Below, one piece after another: positions 9,088-18,029 of a stretch of 64,000 nt of DNA. How positions within the stretch are numbered: the first letter of the stretch is position 1; each line of letters opens with the position of its first letter. This DNA is from Herbiconiux daphne (GTDB lineage: Bacteria; Actinomycetota; Actinomycetes; Actinomycetales; Microbacteriaceae). The notes beneath the pieces are model-generated. The model was not told where the DNA came from. It searched no databases and worked only from the letters and a program-made list of their open reading frames with translations. Location of the stretch: positions 248,001 through 312,000 of the forward strand of contig NZ_JANLCJ010000001.1 in assembly GCF_024979295.1 (NCBI RefSeq), written 5' to 3'. The position numbers and the translations under genes were made by a program.

Positions 9088-9588
9088 TTGGCGGTCTTGA
9101 CTGGCCGTGCCCGTTGGCACGGCGACTTCGCCCATCACTTGGCGACCCAGGAACTGGGCGCCAACGGCAACTCAGGATGGATGCTGCTTGCGCAAGGCGT
9201 TCGCGTGTTTCTCATTGAAGACGTGTTTGTGAGGCTCGCGACGGCTGTGCGCGAGGCCGAACTAGAGCACAAAGGACGCGACGTACTCCCACACTTCGAC
9301 ACTGTTGCCGAATCGGCACATTGGGACATCGTCAAACGGGAACTCAGTTCGTACGAGCGATGGGCGTTCTTCCATCAGCCCACTCAGTGGAGCGCCCGCC
9401 TGTCACTCACTTCCGCTCAGGCGGCCGATCGAGTCCTGACGGAAGAGTGTGACATCGCCGAAACCCGGCGAAGCCAGAAGAGGAGCACGGGCAAGCGATA
9501 CCGCGCCGTTCTCAAAGAAAAAAGCCCCGACCTGGGCAAACAGGCGGGGCTTGCACATCAACACATCGAAGGAGACACGTTGAAATGA
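9088..9588 (+). CDS. Phage early protein of unknown function
   Basis: Open frame of 166 residues from a TTG at 9088. I do not recognise it. The middle (residues 50-130) looks like a soluble globular protein with mixed composition and no membrane segment. The C-terminal 30 residues are read through a strong hairpin at 9522-9552, which makes the 3' end suspect. The start is also unsupported by a ribosome binding site, so the true gene may be shorter at either end. Confidence 0.45.
   Translation: MAVLTGRARWHGDFAHHLATQELGANGNSGWMLLAQGVRVFLIEDVFVRLATAVREAELEHKGRDVLPHFDTVAESAHWDIVKRELSSYERWAFFHQPTQWSARLSLTSAQAADRVLTEECDIAETRRSQKRSTGKRYRAVLKEKSPDLGKQAGLAHQHIEGDTLK
9517..9552 (-). terminator. Minus-direction intrinsic terminator-like hairpin
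   Basis: AAGCCCCG (9522-9529) pairs with CGGGGCTT (9545-9552), extended by CCTG/CAGG inside the loop. Read on the minus strand the stem is followed by a run of six to seven T. It would stop antisense transcripts entering the early region. On the plus strand there is no T-run. Confidence 0.55.
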
Positions 9589-9860
9589 CTGCTATCAACT
9601 ATCTTATAAGCTCCCGCGGAGTAAGGAACAGGAATTCCCGCCGCCAAGGTCGCCTTATGTCGAGGCGCCTGACTGCTGTCGTGCGTTCGCACGTGACCTT
9701 CCGCGAGTTCTACCGGATAGAGACGACAACCGGCAGAACGCCTGCCCGGGCGCTTGCAGTATGGCTGGGAATCAGGAGCCTGTTTGCCGTCGAACTCGTC
9801 GTTATGGCCGCGTTCATCGGGACTGCGCCCGAGGAGCTCATGCGACAGGCCAAACTCTGA
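9585..9860 (+). CDS. Small phage protein, unknown
   Basis: 91 residues with GAAGGAG before the ATG at 9585. The N-terminal part is very basic (RNRNSRRQGRLMSRR). The C-terminal half (FREFYRIETTTGRTPARALA, then an apolar helix and GTAPEELMRQAKL) resembles the last helices of a small XRE-like regulator. No specific function is assigned. It starts 4 bases before the end of the preceding frame and is followed by a terminator. Confidence 0.55.
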   Translation: MTAINYLISSRGVRNRNSRRQGRLMSRRLTAVVRSHVTFREFYRIETTTGRTPARALAVWLGIRSLFAVELVVMAAFIGTAPEELMRQAKL

Positions 9861-9887
9861 CGCCATCACCAATCTGACCATTGCCGA

Positions 9888-9916
9888 GAGGGCCCCTGCG
9901 GGGGCCCCTTCTTTGT
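9888..9916 (+). terminator. Intrinsic terminator
   Basis: GGGCCCC (9890-9896), four-base loop, GGGGCCC (9901-9907), then CCTTCTTTG. It separates the early genes from the 9952 operon. Confidence 0.75.
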
Positions 9917-9951
9917 GCTTACCGAACTTTTACCGCAAGCAAAGGACCGAA

Positions 9952-10692
9952 GTGCCGGAAAACAAACCGAGCGAAGGCGGGTTCTCGATCATCCCCAACT
10001 GGGTGATCAGAGAATCTGACCTTACGAAGAACGAACTGCTCGTCTATATGGCTCTGCTCAATCGCATGGACTCCGGCGGGTATGCATGGCCCTCGATATC
10101 AACCCTCGCTCGTGAGTCGCGCTCCTCAGCGCGAACCGTCCAGACGACCCTCAAGACGCTCGAGCAGCGTGAATTGGTGCAGAAGCAGACACGTCGTCGC
10201 GAGGACGGCAGCAATTATTCGAACAGGTACCGGGTGGCAGTGTTCAGCCGCGAAGCGCCCAACCCCGGGTGCAAGGGCTACACCCCCCGGGTGCAGGGGT
10301 TGCATGAGGGGGGTGCGCCAGCTGCCGAGGAAGAAGAACCATTAGAAGAAGACCCAAGAGAAGAAGATCTGAGGCCCAAACAGGAGTTTGGGCGCGCAAC
10401 CCCGTTCTCATTTGTGGACGACTCCGTGACCGACGATCAGTTGGCATACCTTCGCGACCTCAACCTGCACCACAACAACGAGCTCCCCTCGGAGGCTCGC
10501 GCCGCCGCGTGGCGCCGTCTTACAAGGGCTGAAGCGTCCGAGCTGATCGGCCAATACCTCCGAGTAGTTGAACGCCACGACTCCTATCAGGGTCCGGAAC
10601 TAGGCGAGAGCAACTATGACGCCCTGAGTGACATCGGCAAGTTGTGGGCCGACGTCGGAATGATCCCTCAGGACGTGGGGGAACTCGCATGA
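9952..10692 (+). CDS. Helix-turn-helix protein, probable phage replication initiator
   Basis: 246 residues from a GTG at 9952 with AAAGGA upstream. Residues 10-95 form a winged helix of the type found in phage replication-initiation proteins (SIIPNWVIRESDLTKNELLV, AWPSISTLARESRSSARTVQ). An acidic linker rich in Glu (around residue 125) leads to a C-terminal domain that begins FSFVDDSVTDDQLAYLRDL. Loading of replication proteins is a family-based inference. The stop overlaps the next start (ATGA). Confidence 0.7.
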   Translation: MPENKPSEGGFSIIPNWVIRESDLTKNELLVYMALLNRMDSGGYAWPSISTLARESRSSARTVQTTLKTLEQRELVQKQTRRREDGSNYSNRYRVAVFSREAPNPGCKGYTPRVQGLHEGGAPAAEEEEPLEEDPREEDLRPKQEFGRATPFSFVDDSVTDDQLAYLRDLNLHHNNELPSEARAAAWRRLTRAEASELIGQYLRVVERHDSYQGPELGESNYDALSDIGKLWADVGMIPQDVGELA

Positions 10693-10904
10693 TGATCGAC
10701 ACCGGCCACCGCTGCGATCGCCACGTCGGCGAAGCGTTCCCCCCACGGTGTTACGAGTGCCTAGCCGAGGCCTCCAAGCCCTCCCAGGCGCCCCCAGTGA
10801 CCTACTGGGGGCGTTGTCATGTCCCGGGCCACGAAGAGTACATCCTGACCCGCAGCTGCCCCACATGCGCCCGCTGCGAACGCGAAGAAAGAGACCCAGA
10901 ATGA
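10689..10904 (+). CDS. Small cysteine-rich phage protein
   Basis: 71 residues. Cysteines occur as CDRH, CYEC, CHVPGHE and CPTCARC, which suggests one or two zinc sites. It overlaps its neighbours by ATGA at both ends, so it is translationally coupled within the early operon. No function is recognised. Confidence 0.6.
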   Translation: MMIDTGHRCDRHVGEAFPPRCYECLAEASKPSQAPPVTYWGRCHVPGHEEYILTRSCPTCARCEREERDPE

Positions 10905-11218
10905 TCACCCAACCCCACGCCCGCCAAATACTCCTCGAGCTCTACATGCGGCGCATCACCGCCGACGTCGACCACACCTCAGCTGACATCCTCACCACAT
11001 CTGTGACCCTCGCGGCAGGCAAGGATGCGGAAGCGACGATAGCTAACCTGGGATGCCTCATCACTGAGCTTGTCTCAGACCTCGCATACCTTCTCCGCAC
11101 GGTCGGAGAACAGACTGTGGCCGGCTCGCTCAACATTGTTCGGAATCTTCCAATGGCGCGAGACGTCGAGTCCGCGGAGTCGATCAACTGGGATGCATTG
11201 CCCTGGGGTGCCGAATGA
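10901..11218 (+). CDS. Phage protein of unknown function
   Basis: 105 residues from an ATG at 10901 inside the previous stop. It is predicted mostly helical (ILLELYMRRITADVDHTS, TIANLGCLITELVSDLAYLL) and soluble. Not recognised. It is part of a run of tightly overlapping genes from 9952 to 15721. Confidence 0.6.
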   Translation: MITQPHARQILLELYMRRITADVDHTSADILTTSVTLAAGKDAEATIANLGCLITELVSDLAYLLRTVGEQTVAGSLNIVRNLPMARDVESAESINWDALPWGAE

Positions 11219-11835
11219 AGGGCGGGAACTCGCTCTACCCCGTCACCGATGAGCAGAGACTGCGAGCCAAGCAGCAAGAAATGGTCTCCATCGATGAGGG
11301 CTTCGCTGTGCGGTGGGTCAAGTTCATGCGCGAGTTGCTCGCGGAGAACCTAGACGACGTCGAGTTCACGAGACGTCGAATGGCGGGTCTCGAGCTGTGG
11401 ACCAGGGATCGAAAGAGAGAAGCCCACAACCTGCACTACCGGTACGACCCCAGGCGCAGGAATCCGCGACTCATCGTCCGGGACATGAACGCATTGGAGG
11501 CAAAGATCGCGGCCTTCAGGGCGACCTTCGATGCGATGGCGGCCGACTCTGATGGTGCCAATCAAACGAGGGACGCCGAGGCGACCACCAAGGACGCCGC
11601 ACGTGCTCCCCGGAAGCTGGAGGCGGCACCGAGAACCGTCGAGCCCAGTCCCCCAGTCATTCGTGAAATGCGGTACTTCGATCCGAAGATAGAGGAACTG
11701 GTTCTGCGCGAGACCGGGCTCGACGTCCGGTACAACACAGACCAGCAAGTGCTAGACGCGTACACGCGGGACGGCACCTTCACCCCTCCCCAAATACAGG
11801 CACGCGCTGACTTCTTGAAGATGAGGGTGCGCTGA
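11215..11835 (+). CDS. Phage protein of unknown function, basic N-terminus
   Basis: 206 residues. A helical, charged N-terminal half (residues 20-105) is followed by a Pro/Ala/Thr-rich linker and a compact C-terminal segment of about 60 residues (REMRYFDPKIEELVLRETGL). It starts 4 bases before the previous stop. I do not recognise a family. A DNA-associated early function is possible from the basic charge but is not demonstrated. Confidence 0.6.
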   Translation: MKGGNSLYPVTDEQRLRAKQQEMVSIDEGFAVRWVKFMRELLAENLDDVEFTRRRMAGLELWTRDRKREAHNLHYRYDPRRRNPRLIVRDMNALEAKIAAFRATFDAMAADSDGANQTRDAEATTKDAARAPRKLEAAPRTVEPSPPVIREMRYFDPKIEELVLRETGLDVRYNTDQQVLDAYTRDGTFTPPQIQARADFLKMRVR

Positions 11836-12234
11836 TTGCGCCCGGATGACATCAAGAGTCCAGACGGCACTGTGGTGATCCCCGAGCGGGCTGTAGAGGC
11901 TTTCACCCGCGTCCTGACGGCCGTCGTCCGTAGTGATGCTCGTCAACGGGACCCCCAGGTCATGGTCGATCTGGCCGTGCTCGTGGACCTCATCAGGCAG
12001 CGCATCGACGTAAGTTCCGCTAACGGAACCACCTATGACAGTGAAGGCAGACTTGTAAGTACCGGCGAGACTGTCACGGTCCCGGTCGCAGCCGCCCGGC
12101 TCGGGTGCTCCCCGCGAACGCTGACAAAAGCGATCGGGGAGCACCGCTTGGAGGCCCGAAAACTCGGCAGAGACTGGCTCATCCGTCTTGCCGATTTGGA
12201 CTCATACAGATTTGGAGATAGACGCAATGACTGA
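11836..12234 (+). CDS. HTH/excisionase-type DNA-binding phage protein
   Basis: 132 residues from a TTG at 11836 immediately after the previous stop. The last 60 residues are a MerR/excisionase-like helix-turn-helix (VTVPVAAARLGCSPRTLTKA followed by LEARKLGRDWLIRLADLDSY). The N-terminal half is helical and of unknown role. It probably acts as a regulator within the phage operon. Confidence 0.6.
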   Translation: MRPDDIKSPDGTVVIPERAVEAFTRVLTAVVRSDARQRDPQVMVDLAVLVDLIRQRIDVSSANGTTYDSEGRLVSTGETVTVPVAAARLGCSPRTLTKAIGEHRLEARKLGRDWLIRLADLDSYRFGDRRND

Positions 12235-13051
12235 CCCCCAGGAAGACGAAAAGCCCGAACTCGTCACGGACGCAGATGTTCGCGCCGCCGAGAAGGCAGC
12301 CAACGAGGCTGAGGCACTTGTGGCTGCTCTTGAGGAAGCGATCATGGACGGCGACGAGACCGTTGGTGAGGAACAGGTTCTAGAGCAGGAGAAGCTGTCG
12401 CGGTTCGCGAGGCTGCGCGTCGAGGCAACCCGCAGGAAGGCCGAGCGCTCGAAGGAGGCTCGACGCCAAGCGGCCCTGACTGAGCTCCGGGCGGAGATTG
12501 AATCGTTTGCAGACGGCAGCGGCAAGACTTTCGCGAAGCATCTGCGCGAAGCAGAGAAGGCTCTCACGGCGCTGGCGGTCGGCGCCTATGAGCGTAACGA
12601 GCAGATCAAAGCCTGGAAGTCGCGCATGGTCGCGCTGGGTGTGCCAGCCAAGAACCCGACGTTCATTGTCCCGTCGAAGGAGCACAAAGAACTCAGCTAT
12701 GCCGAGTCTGGCTATGGGATTCGTGGTGTGCAGGTCGGTACTCGAGAAATCGAGCTACGGGACACCGGCATGTTCGTGCAGGGTCTCATTGGTCTTCTGG
12801 TCAGGGAGCTCAACGAGCGTGGCGTCAGCGGACATTACCTGACTGCGGACGTGCCCGTGTCCATCACTCGGGAGCAGCTTTACGACATGGTGCAGAAGAT
12901 CGACGCCCCCGGTAAGGAGATTGACCGCGGCGGCCACTTCTACCGAGGCGACGGTGGCGTCCTTCATCGAACAGACAAGCCCATGACTGAAGACCAAATC
13001 AAGACCGGCAACCTTCGGAAGATCAGCGCGAAGGAGGCGTTCAATGACTGA
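12227..13051 (+). CDS. Coiled-coil phage protein upstream of tape measure gene
   Basis: 274 residues starting at an ATG that overlaps the previous stop by 8 bases. Residues 15-125 are rich in Ala, Glu, Arg and Lys and predicted to be a long coiled coil. Residues 130-274 are a separate globular domain (KNPTFIVPSKEHKELSYAES, YRGDGGVLHRTDKPMTEDQI). From position alone it could be a tail or assembly protein. I found no match to terminase, portal or capsid motifs. Confidence 0.6.
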   Translation: MTDPQEDEKPELVTDADVRAAEKAANEAEALVAALEEAIMDGDETVGEEQVLEQEKLSRFARLRVEATRRKAERSKEARRQAALTELRAEIESFADGSGKTFAKHLREAEKALTALAVGAYERNEQIKAWKSRMVALGVPAKNPTFIVPSKEHKELSYAESGYGIRGVQVGTREIELRDTGMFVQGLIGLLVRELNERGVSGHYLTADVPVSITREQLYDMVQKIDAPGKEIDRGGHFYRGDGGVLHRTDKPMTEDQIKTGNLRKISAKEAFND

Positions 13052-13157
13052 GCAGCGGAGCGAGGAGTGGTTGAAGACGGCCACCCCGGAACAGATCGAA
13101 GCTGCTCACGTGGCGGGTGAGCTTGACGCCCTTCTCGGCAGGGTGGTGACCACCTGA
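13044..13157 (+). CDS. 37-residue phage protein before tape measure gene
   Basis: Short gene MTEQRSEEWLKTATPEQIEA... of 37 residues with AAGGAGG 7-8 bases upstream. It overlaps the preceding stop by 8 bases and its own stop overlaps the tape measure start (TGATG). Short acidic proteins in this position occur in many actinophages as part of the tail assembly chaperone/tape measure region. No frameshift site is evident. Confidence 0.6.
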   Translation: MTEQRSEEWLKTATPEQIEAAHVAGELDALLGRVVTT

Positions 13158-15721
13158 TGTCGGATAGTGGACCTACCACAGCCGGTTCGATCGTCGGTCG
13201 TCTTCGAATGGATCGCTCCCAGTGGCTTGCGGACATGGCGGCCACGAAGGCGGACGCTGCTGAGCTTGGCCGGTTGAACCCTACGGTCAAGGTCGACACG
13301 GACGCGGCTGGGGCGATTGCGCAGCTTGAAGCGACCGTTGCGGCCGCTGACCGCGTGGGGGCGTCGTCGGAGACGCTGCGCGTCCGGCAGGGTGTGCTTG
13401 CTGGGGCGTGGGATCGTGTTCGCGATTCGACGTTGAAGGCGAATGAGGCGAACCGCACCAGCTTCACCCGCATTGGGATGATCACAACTGCGGTTGCGTT
13501 GCTGCTACCCCTGCTGCCCGCCCTGGGCGCGTTTGCGGTGGGTGCGGCCGGCGCCCTGACCCTCATGGGGCTCGCGGGTGTTGCTGCCTTGTTCGGCATC
13601 CACCAGGCGATGCAGGATGGCACCGCGGTCGGACTTGCATACTCGTCGGGGTTGCAGTCCATCAAGGGCAACCTGCAAGCGTTGGCGCAGACCGCGGCGG
13701 TGACCATGCTGTCGTCGTTCCGCGACGTCGTGCGCGACACGAACAGTGCCATGCCGATGCTGAACCGGCAGACCGCCGAGTTCGCCGGGTTCCTGGGCCG
13801 CTCCGGCTCCAACCTGTTCTCCGGCGCACTGTCCAGCCTTCGGGCGCTCGAACCCTTCCTGATCCGTGTCGGCGTGTACGTCGAAGGTCTCACGGCGAAG
13901 TTCAACGCGTGGACCACCAACGGTGGGTTGCAGAAGTTCGCGTCGTACGCCATCTCGCAGCTACCCACGGTCGAGGCGATGCTGGGTGCGCTCGGCAACA
14001 CCATCATGCACATCCTTCAGGCTCTCGCCCCGCTCGGGACCGTGGGTCTGACGGTGCTGACCGTGCTGTCGCAGGTCATCGCCGCCATCCCGGTGCAGGT
14101 GCTTACTGACCTGATTGCCGCCGCAACATGGGGCGCTCTCGCGTTCAAGGCTTGGGGCTTCATTGCCCCGATGCTCACTTCGATTGCGACCGCCATGGGC
14201 GCGGTCGAGGTCGCCACGAAGCTCGCACAGGGCCCGATTGGCTGGATCATCGCAGGCGTTTCGGCGCTGGCGGGGATTCTCGCCGTGTCGATCGCGCGCC
14301 AGCAGGCCGCGGCTGACGCTGTGCGGGACTACACGGCGGCTGTGCAGGCCGACACTGGCGCCCTTGGCGACAACGTGCGCGCCGCGGCTGTGAAGGCCCT
14401 CACGGACGCTGGGGCGCTTGCCGCCGCACAGCGCCTCGGGATTTCCGTGAAGGAAGTGACGGACGCAACGCTGGGCAATGCCAGTGCTCAAGCCAAGCTA
14501 GATGCCGAGCTCACGAAGCTCGAATCGTCTGCTGTCGGCACTGCAACAAAGATGCAGGACTTGACGACCGCCCAGCAGGAGCAGGTGGGCGACGTCAACA
14601 GCGTGCGTGACGCCTACGAGGGTCAGAACGACGCCATTGAGCAGGCTATCGACGCGTACAACACGTACGCGGACGCGATGGGCCAGACCACGATCACGTC
14701 GGATGCGCAGAAGGCGGCCCTTGAGGCGAACGCTGCCGCAGCGGGCGTTTCAGTGTCGGCGTACCTGTCGGCCACGGCCTCCCAGTCGGACGCGCAAGCT
14801 CAAGTCGAGAAGACCACGGCGGCGATGTACTTGCAGAGCGATGCGGCCGGCCTGTTGAAGCAGTCACTTGACCTGCTGAACGGGAAGACCATTTCGTATG
14901 AGCAAGCGCAGAACCAGTTCGATTCGGGCCTGACGCATCTCTCCAACACGACCATCCAGGTTGCCGACGCCAACGGCGTGATGGTCGACGCGATCGACGC
15001 TGGCAAGGCATCTCTGGACTCGCACACGGCGTCCGGCACCGAAGCACGAGGAGAGCTCCTAAACCTCGTCACAGCCGCACAGGACAGCGCTACCGCGTTC
15101 CGTGATCAAGGCGGGTCGGTCGAAGAGACCAAAGCCAAGATGGCCGACATGAAACAGCAGATCATCGACAACGCCGTGGCGAACGGGTGGAACCGTGACG
15201 CCGTTCAGGCGTACATCGACAAGCTGTTCGAGATTCCCGCGGACATCCCGCCCACCCAGATCGAGGTTGACACGGCTGCGGCTGAGGCTCGCCTTGAGTC
15301 GTTCATCGCCCAAATGTCTGGGCGCGTGATCGACATTCAGGTGAACGCCAACAACCCCGCCATCGGCTTCGGCCTTGGTGACGGGCACGCTGACGGTGGC
15401 ACCATCCGCGGTCCCGGTTCGGCGTCTTCGGACACTGCCGGGCTGTACCCCCTGTCGGATGGCGAAGAGGTCATCTCGAACCGCAACGGTCAGGCTGACC
15501 GGTTCCGGGGCGTGTTGAAGCAGATCAACGCTGGCACGTTCAACGCGTCATCGTTCGGTGCTGGTCTTCGGGCCCGCTCGAGCGGCGGTGGCAGCGGGCA
15601 GGCTCCCGTTTCGAGCTCGTCTAGCTCATCGATCACCAACCACTGGAACATCAACCAGATCGGTGACCCGAACGCCACCGCGGCAGCAATCGCACGCCGC
15701 CAATCAATGCTCAACGTCTAG
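13157..15721 (+). CDS. Phage tail tape measure protein
   Basis: 854 residues, Ala/Thr/Gln-rich and mostly helical. A strongly hydrophobic stretch lies near residues 112-155 (ALLLPLLPALGAFAVGAAGA) and another near 330-385. The C-terminus has the actinophage tape-measure signature GHADGGTIRGPGSASSD, then LSDGEEVISNRNGQADRF. The length would correspond to a tail of roughly 120 nm if the usual 1.5 angstrom per residue rule holds. It is the clearest structural gene in this element. Confidence 0.9.
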   Translation: MSDSGPTTAGSIVGRLRMDRSQWLADMAATKADAAELGRLNPTVKVDTDAAGAIAQLEATVAAADRVGASSETLRVRQGVLAGAWDRVRDSTLKANEANRTSFTRIGMITTAVALLLPLLPALGAFAVGAAGALTLMGLAGVAALFGIHQAMQDGTAVGLAYSSGLQSIKGNLQALAQTAAVTMLSSFRDVVRDTNSAMPMLNRQTAEFAGFLGRSGSNLFSGALSSLRALEPFLIRVGVYVEGLTAKFNAWTTNGGLQKFASYAISQLPTVEAMLGALGNTIMHILQALAPLGTVGLTVLTVLSQVIAAIPVQVLTDLIAAATWGALAFKAWGFIAPMLTSIATAMGAVEVATKLAQGPIGWIIAGVSALAGILAVSIARQQAAADAVRDYTAAVQADTGALGDNVRAAAVKALTDAGALAAAQRLGISVKEVTDATLGNASAQAKLDAELTKLESSAVGTATKMQDLTTAQQEQVGDVNSVRDAYEGQNDAIEQAIDAYNTYADAMGQTTITSDAQKAALEANAAAAGVSVSAYLSATASQSDAQAQVEKTTAAMYLQSDAAGLLKQSLDLLNGKTISYEQAQNQFDSGLTHLSNTTIQVADANGVMVDAIDAGKASLDSHTASGTEARGELLNLVTAAQDSATAFRDQGGSVEETKAKMADMKQQIIDNAVANGWNRDAVQAYIDKLFEIPADIPPTQIEVDTAAAEARLESFIAQMSGRVIDIQVNANNPAIGFGLGDGHADGGTIRGPGSASSDTAGLYPLSDGEEVISNRNGQADRFRGVLKQINAGTFNASSFGAGLRARSSGGGSGQAPVSSSSSSSITNHWNINQIGDPNATAAAIARRQSMLNV

Positions 15722-15732
15722 GAGGACAAGAC

Positions 15733-15846
15733 ATGTCACCACAGCAACCATGGATTCCCATTGAGGGTTCCGAGCCTGACCCCGCCCACCCCGGATGGTT
15801 CTACGTCACCACGACCGAGGAGGGAGAAGCCGATGGCGGTCACTAA
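15733..15846 (+). CDS. 37-residue phage protein
   Basis: ATG at 15733 with CTAGGAGG upstream. It encodes MSPQQPWIPIEGSEPDPAHP... and ends GEADGGH. It overlaps the start of the next gene by 14 bases. Function unknown, but the clear ribosome binding site and overlap support it as a real gene. Confidence 0.5.
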   Translation: MSPQQPWIPIEGSEPDPAHPGWFYVTTTEEGEADGGH

Positions 15847-16732
15847 AGTCCCGATTCTGGACGAGAGCAATCGTCTCTACGACGACGTCATGCCATTGGG
15901 GTGGGGTGGCGATGACCCGTTCATCTACCACGGCACCAACGCGAACATGTCGCGTGGAGGCTCGGCAGGAACGAAAGTCTGGGTCGGTAGCGTTTACCCC
16001 AACTACAAGCTCCCCGGCGACACATGGTTAGTCGCTACGGAACAGGCCGTCGAACCTCCAATTACGTGGTTCTCGAATTACTCGGCCGCAACAATCGCCG
16101 CAGCGGACTTGAGCACACTTTCGACCTGGGCCGACACAGGTACAGCCGCACGCGATCTAGCGCAGCCGACATCAGGTAAACGACCCACTCTGCATGTGGC
16201 GGGAAGCGGAACGCCCGCCTATGTCCGATTCGGCGGTGCCCATGCTATGCAGACGGCAGCCTTTGCCGCGCCGTTGGCCCAACCGGCCACCGCGTTCACC
16301 GCGGTACGAATGACATCCGTGACCACTTCCGCCAGCGTGGTCAAGCGCATCTACGACGGCTTGGATGCGACAAATGAGTGGGAGTTGCAACAGCGCGGCA
16401 ACGGAACAGTCGCACTATTCCAGTCCTACGCCGGCTCAAGCGTCAACTCGGGCGTAGCCGCACCTGCCGTTGCGGGAGCGTGGAACGTCATCACAGAAGT
16501 CCGAAATGGTGGTTCATCAAAGATTCGGGTGAATGGCGTCGAGGTCACCAGCGCTGCGGGCTCACTGTCCCTTGGGGGCTTGACGGTGGGTTCGAAGTTC
16601 GACATGGCCACGGTCTTTGGTGACTTCGACCTCGGAGACTCGCGCGTAACCGCTGGCCTTCTTTCGCCCGGCCAGATAGCTGCACAAGAAGCATTCCTGG
16701 CCAGCCGATATGGCGTCACGCTGGCTCCCTGA
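15833..16732 (+). CDS. Phage tail fibre/lectin-like protein
   Basis: 299 residues from the ATG at 15833, with GAGGGAG upstream. The first 75 residues resemble a virion-attachment domain. Residues 90-299 have the beta-rich composition and motifs of a concanavalin-like (LamG) fold (FSNYSAATIAAADLSTLSTW, TVGSKFDMATVFGDFDLGDS). It probably binds host surface glycans. Its stop overlaps the start of the esterase-like gene, so both likely form the tail tip. Confidence 0.6.
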   Translation: MAVTKVPILDESNRLYDDVMPLGWGGDDPFIYHGTNANMSRGGSAGTKVWVGSVYPNYKLPGDTWLVATEQAVEPPITWFSNYSAATIAAADLSTLSTWADTGTAARDLAQPTSGKRPTLHVAGSGTPAYVRFGGAHAMQTAAFAAPLAQPATAFTAVRMTSVTTSASVVKRIYDGLDATNEWELQQRGNGTVALFQSYAGSSVNSGVAAPAVAGAWNVITEVRNGGSSKIRVNGVEVTSAAGSLSLGGLTVGSKFDMATVFGDFDLGDSRVTAGLLSPGQIAAQEAFLASRYGVTLAP

Positions 16733-17904
16733 TGACGACCCTGGAGCACATCCCGACATCCGGCCAGTCTCTATCGACCGCTACCAACGGCACGCCCGGA
16801 TACTCTCTCCTGACCGAGGCAGCAAACGCGCTGCTCGTCGACGCAATCGCCGGCACCTTGTCGCCATTGCAGCTAGCCTCCACCGCAGCGCCGCAGCGCC
16901 CAGACCTGTCAATGGGTTACAGGGTCGCGCAGCACGCACCGAGCCAGCGGTTCGGCTTCTCCACCCACGGCCAGGGCGGGCAGAGTATCGCCCAGCTATC
17001 CAAGGGCGGTTCATCCGGCCGCTACGAAGCAGCCATCGCCTGCATCGCAGCAGCCCGAGCAGTCGAGGTGGGCGCTGGCGGCACATTCAAGGTCGGCCCG
17101 TTGCACTGGATTCAAGGCGAGGCCGATCAGGTCGGCGGCACATCGATATCCACCTACCTCGCCCGCCTGGCAACCCTCCAATCTGACTACACGGCAGACA
17201 TCGCCGCAATCAGCGGCCAGGCAGGCCAGCTGCCATTGATCATGTCGCAAACCGCTACGTGGGCGTATTACGGCTCCGAAGCGCGGATAGGGTTGGCTCA
17301 ACTCCAAGCGGCACGCACCATGCCGAACGTCTACTTAGTCGGCGGGCAGTACCAGTTCCCGTACTCGGATGGGCTGCACCTGAACCGTGTGGGCTATTAC
17401 AAGCTTGGTGAGCTCCACGCCCGTGCGCACAACGCGATCCGTGACGGCGCCGACTGGTTGCCCTTCGCTCCTCGGCAGATCGTTGTCGGAGCAGGATCAG
17501 TCGTCGTTCGTTTCAACGTTCCGACCGGTTCGCTTGCGTTCGACACGACGGTCGTTGCCGCTCAACCAAACATGGGTTTCAGCCTCTCAGGCACCGCCGC
17601 GGCCATCACTGCTGTGACGATCACGGGTGTGGACGAGGTCACTCTGACGACGAGCCAGCCCGTGGTGGAACCGGGTGCGAGCGTGAGCTACGGGATCACC
17701 TCGGGCACCGGTCCCGGCCTTGGCAATCTGCGCGACTCCGAGACCATGACCAGCGTCTACGACGGGGGTCCGCTAGCGAACTGGGCGTTGCACTTCAACG
17801 ATGATCTCTTTGCCCCGGCTGTTGCTCAGACAATCTGGGTTGCGTCTGATATGTACCGATTCATGGAAAGCGGAGGGTTGCAGCGCCTGACTCTGGCCCC
17901 CTGA
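16732..17904 (+). CDS. SGNH/sialate O-acetylesterase-like tail protein
   Basis: 390 residues. The N-terminal 240 residues contain the SGNH hydrolase blocks: nucleophile Ser in SGQSLS (about residue 12), HWIQGEAD in the middle, and the Asp-His pair in DGLHLN. The C-terminal part is beta-rich. The predicted reaction is removal of acetyl groups from cell-surface polysaccharide, as in phage de-acetylases that expose the receptor. It directly follows the lectin-like protein with a TGATG overlap. No signal peptide is seen, consistent with a virion protein. Confidence 0.7.
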   Translation: MTTLEHIPTSGQSLSTATNGTPGYSLLTEAANALLVDAIAGTLSPLQLASTAAPQRPDLSMGYRVAQHAPSQRFGFSTHGQGGQSIAQLSKGGSSGRYEAAIACIAAARAVEVGAGGTFKVGPLHWIQGEADQVGGTSISTYLARLATLQSDYTADIAAISGQAGQLPLIMSQTATWAYYGSEARIGLAQLQAARTMPNVYLVGGQYQFPYSDGLHLNRVGYYKLGELHARAHNAIRDGADWLPFAPRQIVVGAGSVVVRFNVPTGSLAFDTTVVAAQPNMGFSLSGTAAAITAVTITGVDEVTLTTSQPVVEPGASVSYGITSGTGPGLGNLRDSETMTSVYDGGPLANWALHFNDDLFAPAVAQTIWVASDMYRFMESGGLQRLTLAP

Positions 17905-17982
17905 TGAACTCGGCCTCAGTCCTAATTGCGTCCCAATTTGTGTTGGCCGGCATTAGTCGCCTCGTCCGCGGCGTTGGAAGTA

Positions 17983-18018
17983 AGCCCCGGCTCCCGGCCG
18001 AAGTCGGAGGCCGGGGCT
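17983..18018 (+). terminator. Hairpin after the tail operon
   Basis: AGCCCCGGC (17983-17991) pairs with GCCGGGGCT (18010-18018). No T-run follows. It lies 79 bases after the esterase stop and 12 bases before the next likely start. Confidence 0.55.
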
Positions 18019-18029
18019 ACGGTCATCCC

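Noticed and set aside
17904..18029. Longer N-terminus for the 18030 gene
   Set aside because: Translation would pass through the terminator-like hairpin 17983-18018; start at 18030 fits better.
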